Part shown: piece after piece, positions 21,074 to 32,814 of the stretch
How the letters are laid out: each line of letters begins with the position of its first letter
Numbering within the stretch: the stretch's first letter is position 1
DNA from: Diploptera punctata
Taxonomy: Eukaryota; Arthropoda; Insecta; Blattodea; Blaberidae
Assembly: GCA_030220185.1 (NCBI GenBank)
Contig: JASPKZ010007283.1
Coordinates: forward strand, 581,001-645,000
DNA: 64,000 nt
Direction of reading: 5' to 3'
Notes under the pieces: generated by a model
Told to the model about the DNA's origin: nothing
Seen by the model: the letters and a program-made list of their open reading frames with translations, nothing else
The model's database searches: none
Position numbers and translations under genes: made by a program

Positions 21074-24000
21074 GAGTATTCATGACCCGTCCTAAAGGAC
21101 ACTTCAGTCCCTGCCTCCAGTCTATTTTCCATCTAAAAATCGCGAGTATTCATGACCCGTCCTAAAGGACAGTCCCTGCCTCCAGTCTATTTTCCATCTA
21201 AAAATCGCGAGTATTCATGACCCGTCCTAAAGGACACTTCAGTCCCTGCCTCCAGTCTATTTTCCATCTAAAAATCGCGAGTATTCATGACCCGTCCTAA
21301 AGGACACTTCAGTCCCTGCCTCCAGTCTATTTTCCATCTAAAAATCGCGAGTATTCATGACCCGTCCTAAAGGACAGTCCCTGCCTCCAGTCTATTTTCC
21401 ATCTAAAAATCGCGAGTATTCATGACCCGTCCTAAAGGACACTTCAGTCCCTGCCTCCAGTCTATTTTCCATCTAAAAATCGCGAGTATTCATGACCCGT
21501 CCTAAAGGACAGTCCCTGCCTCCAGTCTATTTTCCATCTAAAAATCGCGAGTATTCATGACCCGTCCTAAAGGACAGTCCCTGCCTCCAGTCTATTTTCC
21601 ATCTAAAAATCGCGAGTATTCATGACCCGTCCTAAAGGACAGTCCCTGCCTCCAGTCTATTTTCCATCTAAAAATCGCGAGTATTCATGACCCGTCCTAA
21701 AGGACACTTCAGTCCCTGCCTCCAGTCTATTTTCCATCTAAAAATCGCGAGTATTCATGACCCGTCCTAAAGGACAGTCCCTGCCTCCAGTCTATTTTCC
21801 ATCTAAAAATCGCGAGTATTCATGACCCGTCCTAAAGGACACTTCAGTCCCTGCCTCCAGTCTATTTTCCATCTAAAAATCGCGAGTATTCATGACCCGT
21901 CCTAAAGGACAGTCCCTGCCTCCAGTCTATTTTCCATCTAAAAATCGCGAGTATTCATGACCCGTCCTAAAGGACACTTCAGTCCCTGCCTCCAGTCTAT
22001 TTTCCATCTAAAAATCGCGAGTATTCATGACCCGTCCTAAAGGACAGTCCCTGCCTCCAGTCTATTTTCCATCTAAAAATCGCGAGTATTCATGACCCGT
22101 CCTAAAGGACAGTCCCTGCCTCCAGTCTATTTTCCATCTAAAAATCGCGAGTATTCATGACCCGTCCTAAAGGACAGTCCCTGCCTCCAGTCTATTTTCC
22201 ATCTAAAAATCGCGAGTATTCATGACCCGTCCTAAAGGACAGTCCCTGCCTCCAGTCTATTTTCCATCTAAAAATCGCGAGTATTCATGACCCGTCCTAA
22301 AGGACAGTCCCTGCCTCCAGTCTATTTTCCATCTAAAAATCGCGAGTATTCATGACCCGTCCTAAAGGACAGTCCCTGCCTCCAGTCTATTTTCCATCTA
22401 AAAATCGCGAGTATTCATGACCCGTCCTAAGGACACTTCAGTCCCTGCCTCCAGTCTATTTTCCATCTAAAAATCGCGAGTATTCATGACCCGTCCTAAA
22501 GGACACTTCAGTCCCTGCCTCCAGTCTATTTTCCATCTAAAAATCGCGAGTATTCATGACCCGTCCTAAAGGACACTTCAGTCCCTGCCTCCAGTCTATT
22601 TTCCATCTAAAAATCGCGAGTATTCATGACCCGTCCTAAAGGACAGTCCCTGCCTCCAGTCTATTTTCCATCTAAAATCGCGAGTATTCATGACCCGTCC
22701 TAAAGGACACTTCAGTCCCTGCCTCCAGTCTATTTTCCATCTAAAAATCGCGAGTATTCATGACCCGTCCTAAAGGACAGTCCCTGCCTCCAGTCTATTT
22801 TCCATCTAAAAATCGCGAGTATTCATGACCCGTCCTAAAGGACACTTCAGTCCCTGCCTCCAGTCTATTTTCCATCTAAAAATCGCGAGTATTCATGACC
22901 CGTCCTAAAGGACAGTCCCTGCCTCCAGTCTATTTTCCATCTAAAAATCGCGAGTATTCATGACCCGTCCTAAAGGACACTTCAGTCCCTGCCTCCAGTC
23001 TATTTTCCATCTAAAAATCGCGAGTATTCATGACCCGTCCTAAAGGACAGTCCCTGCCTCCAGTCTATTTTCCATCTAAAAATCGCGAGTATTCATGACC
23101 CGTCCTAAAGGACAGTCCCTGCCTCCAGTCTATTTTCCATCTAAAAATCGCGAGTATTCATGACCCGTCCTAAAGGACAGTCCCTGCCTCCAGTCTATTT
23201 TCCATCTAAAAATCGCGAGTATTCATGACCCGTCCTAAAGGACAGTCCCTGCCTCCAGTCTATTTTCCATCTAAAAATCGCGAGTATTCATGACCCGTCC
23301 TAAGGACACTTCAGTCCCTGCCTCCAGTCTATTTTCCATCTAAAATCGCGAGTATTCATGACCCGTCCTAAAGGACACTTCAGTCCCTGCCTCCAGTCTA
23401 TTTTCCATCTAAAAATCGCGAGTATTCATGACCCGTCCTAAAGGACAGTCCCTGCCTCCAGTCTATTTTCCATCTAAAAATCGCGAGTATTCATGACCCG
23501 TCCTAAAGGACAGTCCCTGCCTCCAGTCTATTTTCCATCTAAAAATCGCGAGTATTCATGACCCGTCCTAAAGGACACTTCAGTTCCTGCCTCCAGTCTA
23601 TTTTCCATCTAAAAATCGCGAGTATTCATGACCCGTCCTAAAGGACAGTCCCTGCCTCCAGTCTATTTTCCATCTAAAAATCGCGAGTATTCATGACCCG
23701 TCCTAAAGGACACTTCAGTCCCTGCCTCCAGTCTATTTTCCATCTAAAAATCGCGAGTATTCATGACCCGTCCTAAAGGACAGTCCCTGCCTCCAGTCTA
23801 TTTTCCATCTAAAAATCGCGAGTATTCATGACCCGTCCTAAAGGACACTTCAGTCCCTGCCTCCAGTCTATTTTCCATCTAAAAATCGCGAGTATTCATG
23901 ACCCGTCCTAAAGGACAGTCCCTGCCTCCAGTCTATTTTCCATCTAAAAATCGCGAGTATTCATGACCCGTCCTAAAGGACACTTCAGTCCCTGCCTCCA

Positions 24001-24771
24001 GTCTATTTTCCATCTAAAAATCGCGAGTATTCATGACCCGTCCTAAAGGACAGTCCCTGCCTCCAGTCTATTTTCCATCTAAAAATCGCGAGTATTCATG
24101 ACCCGTCCTAAAGGACACTTCAGTCCCTGCCTCCAGTCTATTTTCCATCTAAAAATCGCGAGTATTCATGACCCGTCCTAAAGGACACTTCAGTCCCTGC
24201 CTCCAGTCTATTTTCCATCTACAAATCGCGAGTATTCATGACCCGTCCTAAAGGACAGTCCCTGCCTCCAGTCTATTTTCCATCTAAAAAATCGCGAGTA
24301 TTCATGACCCGTCCTAAAGGACACTTCAGTCCCTGCCTCCAGTCTATTTTCCATCTAAAAATCGCGAGTATTCATGACCCGTCCTAAAGGACAGTCCCTG
24401 CCTCCAGTCTATTTTCCATCTAAAAATCGCGAGTATTCATGACCCGCTCCTAAAGGACACTTCAGTCCCTGCCTCCAGTCTATTTTCCATCTAAAAATCG
24501 CGAGTATTCATGACCCGTCCTAAAGGACAGTCCCTGCCTCCAGTCTATTTTCCATCTAAAAATCGCGAGTATTCATGACCCGTCCTAAAGGACACTTCAG
24601 TCCCTGCCTCCAGTCTATTTTCCATCTAAAAATCGCGAGTATTCATGACCCGTCCTAAAGGACAGTCCCTGCCTCCAGTCTATTTTCCATCTAAAAATCG
24701 CGAGTATTCATGACCCGTCCTAAAGGACACTTCAGTCCCTGCCTCCAGTCTATTTTCCATCTAAAAATCGC
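21074..24771. repeat. 65/70-bp minisatellite, about 55 units
   Basis: Head-to-tail units starting GAGTATTCATGACCCGTCC and ending CCATCTAAAAATCGC. Two length forms differ only by CTTCA after AAAGGACA: long (70 bp, about 25 copies) and short (65 bp, about 30). The sum, 3700 bp, fits the array length. Units are nearly identical; the few variants include A-run loss (about 22433, 22675, 23301), an ACAAATCGC unit near 24222 and an extra C near 24447. Each unit has a GTCC-TAAA-GGAC hairpin. The array lies in an intron. Confidence 0.97.
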
Positions 24772-25244
24772 GAGTATATATTCGATCATTTTTTCCCCTT
24801 CTAATTTCTAATTCCAAATCCTTTCTTTTTCACTTTCTAAACTTGTCCCTAATTGTGGGAATTTCTTATTGTCGCCTCCATCTTCTCAACTTTTCAATGT
24901 TCCACTTTCACTTATGTAGCTCATTTTTCCAAACTTTTATCTAATGTGGACATCTCTGGTCTTTCTGTCCAAACATGTTGATATTTTGAAACTGCATCCT
25001 GGTGTGTTGTGACACGGTTTCAACTACAATGAGTCCAGGATACTTTATTATAAAATATCATAAAATTCTACATGTTTTTTATTTCCTAAAAGCCCTTGTA
25101 TGAACTTTGAGTTTTACTAATTAGTAATTAAAGGTGATTATTTATTTCCTATCTCTCGGTATAATAATTTAGTATATTTCATTTATAGTTTTTTTGATAT
25201 CATTAATAGTCCTATTTTTTGTATTATCATTACGATTAATTTTG

Positions 25245-25438
25245 CACAGAGGTGTTTTTATTCAGGCTTGCAGTTCTTTTGCAAGCCTGAAAATCTTTAG
25301 ACTCAGGACCCTCCCTCCTGGAGGACTTTTCCTTGGATTTTTCCATCCTATAAATCCATTGACCCTCGCCAGGTACGAATCTGCAATCCTGAAGACTAGA
25401 GGCAAGGGACATAACTACTAGACCACCAAGGCCGAACA
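25245..25438 (-). mobile_element. SINE-B copy
   Basis: GCTTGCAGTTCTTTTGCAAGC makes a short hairpin at the start. It shares GACTTTTCCTTGGATTTTTC with the copies at 19541 and 32815. The tRNA-like head is in minus orientation at 25355-25435 (GGTACGAATCTGC as B box, ACCACCAAGGCC as the 5' end). It sits 41 bp before the exon at 25480. Confidence 0.7.
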
Positions 25439-25479
25439 TAATATGTCTTTACCATCCTATAAATAACTTTTTATTTCAG

Positions 25480-25587
25480 GCTATGCCATGGTTGTATTTT
25501 GATGGTAAACTTCTGCTTCAGAAATATATTGAAGCTGTGAAAGAAAAAAAGGGTCCTATACAAATTTGTGAAGATACAAAACATAAG
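25480..25587 (+). CDS. Asteroid-like gene, exon 4 in window
   Basis: 108 nt, phase 0. The acceptor is TTTTTATTTCAG, the donor AAG|GTATGT. It encodes AMPWLYFDGKLLLQKYIEAV followed by a Lys-rich KEKKGPIQICEDTKHK. A PW-x-YFDGKLL motif near the C-terminus is what I associate with the Asteroid family. It is small but anchored by perfect splice sites and phase on both sides. Confidence 0.8.
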
Positions 25588-25839
25588 GTATGTTAATAAT
25601 AAGTTATTCCATACTGACCAACTATTGTCTGATATTTTTGTCTATTGGTAGATGAATGGTAACCTCATAATTTATAATTTTCCAAACAATTTCACATGGA
25701 AATAGACTGATGTACATTATAAACACATTTAGTTTTATTAGAGTAAATTTTGTTCACAGTAGGAAGTAATATTTTGAAGTTCTTTTAATGAAGCTTTTTT
25801 TTTTTTGAGACTGGGAAATGATTGTTGATTTATTCTCAA

Positions 25840-25880
25840 ACATGTTTCGATATAATCTTCTATATCATCATTAGCTTGCC
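25840..25880 (-). ncRNA. Hammerhead-like core, PLE-7 3' end
   Basis: Minus strand: CTAATGA (25868-25874), stem II GATATA/TATATC, GAAAC (25844-25848), ATGTTT. The G5 position of the core is A, so it is probably inactive. Same family as 8153 and 29501. Confidence 0.4.
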
Positions 25881-26006
25881 CAGACTATTGTGATTTAGTT
25901 GTGGACCCTGGATGCCGATATCAGCTCCTTCCTCCGGCTGACTGAAGAACCTCAAAACTAGGTCATGCTCAGCAGGAATTTCAAAATTCATGATTTTATT
26001 TTTGTT

Positions 26007-26207
26007 AATGAATGAGTTGGAGAAAATGCTTTAACACCTCACCTAACAAAGTTACGTGTCTTCACAATACCAGTTTCAAATGTATAGTATTACTTCCATC
26101 TTCAGTCAAATTCCAACTGAGGTGAGATGTTAAAGCATTTTCTCCAACTCATTCATTAATGTAAATACCTCATAGTGTTTCCTCCCACTGTAATTTTAAT
26201 TAAAATC
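26007..26207. mobile_element. Solo pLTR-like hairpin (copy I) in PLE-7
   Basis: A 201-bp insert between direct repeats TATTTTTGTT (25997-26006 and 26208-26217). The arms are AATGAGTTGGAGAAAATGCT and its inverse AGCATTTTCTCCAACTCATT. Minus-strand hammerhead core: CTGAAGA (26099-26105), an imperfect stem II, GAAAC (26073-26077), TGGTA. CATAGTGTTTCCTCCCACTG at the right edge resembles the outer edge of other pLTRs. Confidence 0.7.
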
Positions 26208-26229
26208 TATTTTTGTTCTTTTGAATGTA

Positions 26230-26600
26230 GATTTTTCCCCAAATAATGAGTTCTTTTGTACTTTCTAATTGTTTTTACAATTTAGTGTTCAAATTTATAT
26301 TGTGTTTTTTGGACCAAACATGAGCAGCAACTGCAGATTTTTCTATTTCCCCATTTTTTAATATTTCTTATGTGTTCCTTGGTACTAATTTTCAGATTTC
26401 TGTTTGTTTTTCCTATATATATATATATATATATATATATTATCACAACCAGAACATTCTATTTGATATATTCCTTATTTTTTACTTTGATCAATTTTTT
26501 TCATTTTTGTTGGTTTTTATTAGTTTATTTAAACTGTGATTTTTTTTGTTGCTAATTTAATATTAAATTTGTCAAATATCTTCTGCAATTTATTTTGTGC
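26230..26600 (-). pseudogene. PLE-7 GIY-YIG domain with TA expansion
   Basis: Minus strand: GIYQIECSGCDN, then a 27-nt TA run (26414-26440) where the family has only IYIG, then GKTNRNLK. The run lengthens the YIG strand and, by my count, shifts the frame by one. Downstream are HAWS-like and WEKIYIQ-like blocks with stops. Confidence 0.75.
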
Positions 26601-27110
26601 CCGAGGGTGATATCTGAATTTCCTGCATTTTTTTTATAGGTGGTTTTTCTTTTTGAAGAGGTCATTTATTAATCTTTTTTTTGTTTTTTATACTTTTGTA
26701 TTTTTTTTGTGTACCTTTTTCATCAAACCCATTTTCTCTGGCTACTTTGATATGTGTTTTTTCTCTATTTTGAAATCTTCTTTGCTTAAGGGTAAGTTTA
26801 CCAATCTGTGAGTTAAACTATTGAAGGTGCCAATTTATGTCCAATCGGGTTAAACCCTGTTGATTTTATAAAATTTTCCGTATGTGTTTCTTTCCTATAA
26901 ATCCCAAATTCAATTTTTCTCTTTTCTTTATTTCTAAACAATTTAAGATCCGAAAAAGGTAAATGTTTGTTTTCTTCTGTTTCTATGGTACATTTAATGT
27001 TTGCACTCTGTAAATGTAATAATTTTAGGGAATCTTCTATATGTTTTTCTTTCACTGTACAAATTATATCATCTACATATCTGAACCAAAATTTAAACAT
27101 TGTGTAATGT

Positions 27111-27354
27111 TTATATAATAAATTTGGGAATTTTTAACATTATGAGGTTTAATTCATAAGAATAAAATTAATCGTGATTTCTTCTTACCTCATACTTCTG
27201 TGATTTTTTAAACACAGCACTGCAGTATCAGCGATCATCATCACCATCATGAAAACAGCTGAGGATGGTGACGATGATCACTGATACTGCAATACTGTGT
27301 TTAAAAAAACATAGAAGTATGAGGTAAGAAGAAATCACGATTCATTTAATTCTT
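27111..27354. mobile_element. Solo pLTR hairpin (copy D) in PLE-7
   Basis: A 244-bp insert between 12-bp repeats ATTGTGTAATGT (27099-27110 and 27355-27366). The left edge AATTTTTAACATTATGAGGT is shared with copy F at 33474. The arms carry CTTCTTACCTCATACTTCT and the inverse AGAAGTATGAGGTAAGAAG, so each arm has a GAG|GTAAGA donor on one strand. Confidence 0.85.
27252..27306 (+). ncRNA. Hammerhead-like motif, copy D
   Basis: Stem I is ACAG (27255-27258) with CTGT (27295-27298), extended by an AAA/TTT block. The core is CTGAGGA (27259-27265). Stem II is GGTGA/TCACT (27267-27271 with 27278-27282). GATAC replaces GAAAC (27283-27287), followed by a short stem III/loop. The predicted cut follows A27294. 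The A-to-U change in GAAA should weaken it. Confidence 0.55.
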
Positions 27355-27975
27355 ATTGTGTAATGTGCTTTTGTGATTTTATATTCAAAATCGCTCATAG
27401 ATAAATTTGCCGGGAAAGGAGATAATGGGTTTCCCATTGAAAGCCCTGCTTTTTTGTCTATAGAAACACCCGTTAAATGTGAAGAAAATTTGGTCAATAC
27501 ATAATTCAGTTAATTTCACATAGACTTCTCTGCTCTCTCTATCTACATTGTTTTTATTTAACCAGTTATTTAATATCTCCAAAGTTTTATTTTTTTGTAC
27601 ATTTGAGAATTATGAAACGACACCAAAGGAGACTAATCTATCTGTAGGTACGATTTTCACCTTTTCTAATTTTTTAACTAATTCTAATGCATTTTAATTT
27701 GTAGACTTTCAAAATTATTAATTCTTTTAAATTCATTATTCAGTCATTTTGAAATTTTGTAGGTTGGTGATCCAATATTGTTAATTACTGACCTCATTTT
27801 GTTTCCAGGTTTGTGAATTTTCGAGACTCCATGAATATTTGGGTTTTTTGGATTGCTCACTTTTAATCAAAATTTTTCTTTTTCGGTTAGAATTTTAACA
27901 TTTTTAAGACAGGTTTCTACTATTTTAATGGTTTTGGGTATGGATCAGACTTAATTTTTTCACACTCTTCTTCTT

Positions 27976-28820
27976 TCAAAAGATCTTCCATTCTTTTTTG
28001 ATAATCATTTTATCTAAAATTATAATTTGGTTACCCTTATGTGATTTGGTGTACACTACATTTTTGTTATTGATTCCTTTGAGTATTTTTACATTTTTCT
28101 TGCAGATTGGGTTTTTATTTGTATTCTTTATTTTATCTAAAACATCTTTACATTTTTTCCTAATGATCGTTTTTTCCACTGGAACTAACCCTTCTATCGA
28201 ATTTTCAATGACCGCTATGTATTCTTCTATTCTGTTTGAATAATCTACAGCTGTTTTTCAGACCCTTTTCTAACAATTGTGTTTCTTCGTGGTTAAAGGT
28301 TGCACTTGACAAATTTTTAACATAATTTCTGGTAAAATCCATTATTTCTTCATTTTCAGATTTTTTCTTTTGTTTGGTTATAGTTGGTATAATATTCCTT
28401 TTCCTTTCCTTCGGTTTATTTGTCAAATTTCTTATTTTTTTCTTGTGTTTATCAATTTTCTTTTTCATAGCTAAAATCAGTTTGGTGAAAAAATTCTTTT
28501 CTATGTTTTCCCAAATAATGTTACCTAATATATTTGATAGTTTAATATACAACAAATATATTTCAATATCCAAGTTGTTGATTGCTTCGTAGTGTTTGTT
28601 CCTTCAAGCTTAAGTAATTTGTTTTCTAAAATTTTTTGTTGCTTGTTATTATTGTTTTTCTATTGGTTTTTCTAATGAACATGGGGACCACTCCTAATAT
28701 TAAACATTGGTCTGCTAATTTTTTTAATTTCTTCTCTTTTAATTTTAAAAAAACTTTTTTAATTTCTACTTTAGTTTTTGAAAAATGGTTATTATAGTTA
28801 TTGAATTTGGAAGACACCAT
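27976..28820 (-). pseudogene. PLE-7 N-terminal region
   Basis: Lysine-rich frames: VEIKKVFLKLKEKKLKKLA (28770-28700), KKIDKHKKKIRNLTNKPKE (about 28450), LLEKGLKNSC (28290), and NNKNVVYTKSHKGNQIIILD (28080-28010). The latter is the PLE RT entry motif (YxxxDKGNxxVI type). This is the basic N-terminal part and RT fingers of the single PLE polyprotein, in several frames. Confidence 0.7.
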
Positions 28821-28905
28821 CTTGTTGTTCGTTACTTATAACATAAAAACTTCTGTTTTTTTTCCTTCCTTATAACTGAAGTGGTTGTATCATATGGTTT
28901 ATTTT

Positions 28906-29590
28906 AGGAAGTGATATTTAAAATAGAAAAGTATAAAAAAAAGCAAGAGCACTCTTCAAAAAGAAAAACCACCTACAAAAAAAATACAGGAAATTCATAC
29001 ATCACCCTTGGGTACACAATAAATTTAGACGATATTTCACAAATTTAAAATTAAATTAGCAACAAAAAATGATCACAGTTTAAACAAGCTAATAAAAACC
29101 AACAAAAATTAAAAGAATTGATCAAAGTAAAGAAAGCAGGAATATATCAAATAGAATGTACTGGTTGTGGTAAGATATATGTTGAAACAACAAAAATTAG
29201 AACCAATTAACACACAAGAAATATTAAAAATGGGAAAGTAGGAAAAATCTGCAGTTGCTGCTCATGTCTGGTCCGAAAAACACAATATAAATTCAAACAC
29301 TAAATTATTAAAACAATTAGAAAATACAAAATAACTCACTACTTGGGAAAAAATCTACATTCAGAAGAACAAAAATACAGTAATTAATTTTGAAATTACT
29401 GCTGAACGTGACCTAATTTTGAGGTTCTTCAGCCAACCGGAGGAGGGAACTGATATCAGCATTCAGGGTCCACAACATAAAATGCAACAGTCTGGACAAG
29501 CTAATGATGATATAGAAGATTATGTTGAAACATGTTCGAGAATAAATCAACAATAATTTGACGTAAGATGTTTCCCAGTCTCAAAAAACT
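28906..29590 (+). mobile_element. Penelope-like element PLE-8, 5'-truncated, plus strand
   Basis: Linker remnant (KYRKFIHHPWVHNKFR-like, 28985-29040), GIY-YIG (KAGIYQIECTGCGKIYV at 29130-29185), HVWSEKHNINSNTKLLK-like tail, FEITAERDLILRFFSQ-like C-terminus (29390-29425), then the pLTR with GAATAAATCAACAATAATTT. It is head to head with PLE-7. Confidence 0.75.
29497..29540 (+). ncRNA. Hammerhead-like core, PLE-8 3' end
   Basis: CTAATGA (29501-29507), stem II GATATA/TATGTT with wobble pairs, GAAAC (29527-29531), ATGTTC. The core G5 is changed to A as at 25868. Only one adjacent stem I pair. Confidence 0.4.
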
Positions 29591-31309
29591 TGGCTAAGTA
29601 TACAGTTTATTAATTTTTTCACATGTAATGTTCATGCTTATATTCAAAGTGTAAGGCTTGTAGAATGCAAGTTCCATTAGATAATTAATTTACGCAATAC
29701 ATTCTCTTACATTTTATAGTCATTGTATACATTATTTTGCTTATGAAGACTGTTCATGGGAAATGTGCCCCCAAGGACTCCCAGTCACTTTCGCTTGCAT
29801 TCTACTCCCGTGCATGTTTTTGACAATCCCCTCCCACTCCCCTGAAAACACCAAGTGCTTCTGTAGAAGCAATTAAACAGAACACATAAATAAACTAATC
29901 ACACGAACACAGCCTTTCACAAAAACTCTACACCTATTATCACGAAAAAATTCACATTTAAATAATATGACAAAAGTATACCTAGGTAACACAATAATAA
30001 GGTCTTCCCTTACATTCGCTGCTCCATTTCTACTAAATTTAAATAAAACAAATTCAAACAAATTGAATACAGTTTACAGGAAAGCATTATGAATCTGTAT
30101 GAGCTTAAAAAGTCTTATCCTACTATACCACTTCATAACCTATCTAAAACTGAACCAATCACCAAAAACATAAAAATTCTCAGTCAAAAATATAAATTAA
30201 GAGCAATGAATAGACCTCAAATAAGCAATATAATTCAAAATGCACCTATCAATACCACTGCATTTCAACTTAAAGAACTATAAATATCTTCAATTTACTA
30301 TTATATTATTATCAAAACAAAATTGAATAAAACGAAATGAAGTTATCATCAGATAATAAGAACACTATCCAAACATATTCAATCAACATATTGAAATTGA
30401 ATGCAATAACTAAAGATAATACAATAGCACTGATACATATACATAAGATAACAAATACCTCAGATATACACTAAATCCAAGCACTTAAATGTATAAAATC
30501 CAAAGCTTGAGAGGGTGCGTCATGCCTTGTCACAGATCTTCAGATAGCATAAAAAATATGACACAAAAATCAATACATCAAGTAAACAAAACTATATTCA
30601 ACAAGAATATGACTGAAGGAGTTTTAATGTCCAACCACTGGACCTTTGCTTGTTGATCTACGTCTAGCTATTGATGGCAGAGGATAAATCACTATCACAA
30701 ACGACGAAATATCATATATCAAAAGAGCTATAGAGGGATAGAAAACCCTAAAATAGCTGGAACATGGTAGCATAGACAGATTTGATTCCCTTCCCAACTG
30801 TAGAGGACGCTTCCAGAGAAACTGGAGGTTTCCTTGACGAGATCTGAAGAAGAGTCAATATCTGGGAAATGATACTACTTCCAATACATAGTCGAGTCGA
30901 GTCGAGACTGGGAAGCTCTGGGAGTGAGAGTGAAAGTCTACCAGACCAGGTCTAATCTTAATGCTCTTAAGTTAAATACTGTCATGAGGTCTGGCAGTTG
31001 TCGTTATCACTTCACAAGATGAACAGTGAAACACATGAGCCTCTTCCTTTAATCTCATACCCTGTTGTGAGAAGCAACCACAGACCTAGTTCATATGCTG
31101 TGGGACAGCTATTCTAGCACAAATGATAGTCTATGAATCTTGGAATATCATTTAACAGTAACGTGTACTACACAAAATGGATAAATATAGGGATAAAGTG
31201 AATTTTTTTTTATAGATATTTAAATTTCAGACCAATGTGAACTGTAGCGTTTTTTGAAGTTATAACCATAATTTAAATCTATCTTCTGATGTTATATATT
31301 ATATGTTGT

Positions 31310-31380
31310 TAAGGCTCAGGTGGTAGCAGGCCTGGGTTCAATACCTGGCAGGTTGAAACTTTTAATTTTTCTCCTTCTTC
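31310..31380 (+). repeat. tRNA-module repeat, partial
   Basis: GGCTCAGGTGGTAGC (A-box side) and GGGTTCAATACCTGG (B box), followed by TTTTAATTTTTCTCCTTCTT. Truncated in the middle, so it cannot fold as a full tRNA. Confidence 0.55.
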
Positions 31381-32034
31381 TTCATCTTCATGAAATTAGG
31401 CCTTTTGACCTGTTATCATACCAAGTGGGATTTAATTAAATTAATTTAATTGCAAAAATTTCAATCTTGGGACCAGGAGAGGTGGTATTACACACTTTTT
31501 CATCATCACATTGTACTCCAGATTCCCACATTAAATGGCATACCTCTCCACATGTTGAGAAGACATGTGGTCCTGTCAATAGTGATTCATCCCCCCTTTG
31601 TGCTTTAGAATAGGAATAGGCTATGTGCCACACCTTCTCCCTTGTCTTGATCATCATCCCTCATACAACACATTTTGCACTACACAAACAAATAAATATA
31701 CACATTTCTCTCTGTACACAAATACAACAATACATCATCTATATAAAGTGAATTATCAAATTAATACATAAATTGAAAATAGACCACATTAATGCCATCT
31801 ATCTGCCAAGTACAGAGCTCAAAGCACGTAAAGTGCAGTAGGAGGCATTAAAACACACACATTTTTTCCTATCTCAAATTTTCACAATTTAAGGTATTTT
31901 CCATTTATTTCTCAGGTTGTTCACATTCTACTGCAATAATTTATATTTTTTAAAAATTTTTCATCAACTTACTGCAGGCTGTCATTTACTAGAATCTCTG
32001 TAGGGTAGAAAGAGAAAGATTTGTGTCTTCCTGG

Positions 32035-32130
32035 AATGCGTAATTAGCACAACGGTTTAGTGCACCAGCATGTAAATCTGAATATCTTGGGTTCAAATCC
32101 CAGTTTAGGCAGAAATTTGTCTCTTCAGTT
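32035..32130 (+). repeat. tRNA-module repeat
   Basis: GCGTAATTAGCACAACGG...GGGTTCAAATCCCAGTTTAG, then GCAGAAATTTGTCTCTTCAG. A tRNA-like body with an intact B box followed by a diverged form of the shared ATTTTTCTCTTCA tail. Confidence 0.6.
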
Positions 32131-32470
32131 ATATGTAGGGTGGTACCATTGTAAACTGAATTCTTAGTTGTCATAACATGTATGCCAGCTCAGAAACATG
32201 CATTAATTAATTCACTGACACTATGAAACCATGTGAACATCAGCTCTCCGAACATCCCTAATGTTTTTCATTCATTCCCTGTATAAACATGATACATGTC
32301 TATTCTACCATCTCCTTTTTTGCTACCTACTATAGTGAATGAACTATTTAATAACAGATGTATTACTTTCAATTGGGAGCAGACTTCCCATTTCCCTCCT
32401 CCCTCTCTTTCTTCTGAGTTCCCATGCATGCACTTATCACAGCTTATGTTGAAGTAAGAAACCTTACTAA

Positions 32471-32813
32471 ATTATATTTGAAGAGAAAAATATACGCCTA
32501 GACTGGGGTTTGAACCCAGGACCTTTGACTTTCTATGTCAATGCTCTTCCATCTGAGCCACCTAGGCCTCCAATCTAAACGCGTATTTTTCTCTTACACA
32601 TAGTTAATTCCCTAACCCCAAATGCTACGAGCCGTTGCTACGATTTTTGCAAATGGCGGCTTCTTTGTTAAGAAGACTTTTTATTGGGAATTTAAACATT
32701 ACTTATAAAGCCAGTAGTGCTTCTTTCAATGTTAATATTATTCGTTTTTAAACACCTTAATGATGGACAAATTATATTTGAAAAGAAAAATATACGCCTA
32801 GACTAGGTGTACT
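32471..32813 (-). mobile_element. tRNA-module element 2
   Basis: TATATTTGAAGAGAAAAATA, a minus-strand tRNA-like body (32495-32570, B box inverse GGGTTTGAACCC), the conserved AAATGGCGGCTTCTTTGTTA spacer, and a second TATATTTGAAAAGAAAAATA start of a unit that stops after CGCCTAGACTAGG. TACTAAAT at both sides is a likely short target duplication. Same body as 52825-52910. Confidence 0.7.
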
Positions 32814-32814
32814 A

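Larger units (their letters stand above)
20038..25479 (+). other. Intron of Asteroid-like gene, about 5.4 kb
   Basis: GTAATG...TTATTTCAG, phase 0. Two thirds of it is the minisatellite. 20440-21070 and 24780-25240 contain no recognised element. Confidence 0.7.
26813..27600 (-). pseudogene. PLE-7 reverse transcriptase
   Basis: 27582-27385 carries NWLNKNNVDRESREVYVKLT and FNGCFYRQKSRAFNGKPI (the family's LSMG is altered). 27098-26813 carries MFKFWFRYVDDIICTV, SLKLLHLQSANIKCTIE and KIEFGIYRKETHTENFIKST. The gap is the 244-bp hairpin at 27111-27354. Catalytic YVDD is intact, but the frame is broken. Confidence 0.85.
25750..28905 (-). mobile_element. Penelope-like element PLE-7, near full length, minus strand
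   Basis: Reads right to left. N-terminal lysine-rich region 28820-27976, RT 27600-26813 (FYRQKSRAFNGKPIISFPGK, then FWFRYVDDIICTV), linker, GIY-YIG about 26600-26230, C-terminus, and 3' pLTR 25750-25910. Two hairpins are nested in it (26007-26207 and 27111-27354). It joins PLE-8 head to head at about 28905. The RT frame is decayed but long open stretches remain, so it is among the younger copies. Confidence 0.85.

Noticed and set aside
21074..24771. CRISPR-like array of regular repeats
   Set aside because: There are no unique spacers: the whole 65/70-bp unit repeats. The setting is an insect intron with no cas genes. It is a minisatellite.
30900..31140. Possible gene in a GC-richer stretch
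   Set aside because: No frame longer than chance and no splice pair; nothing recognised.
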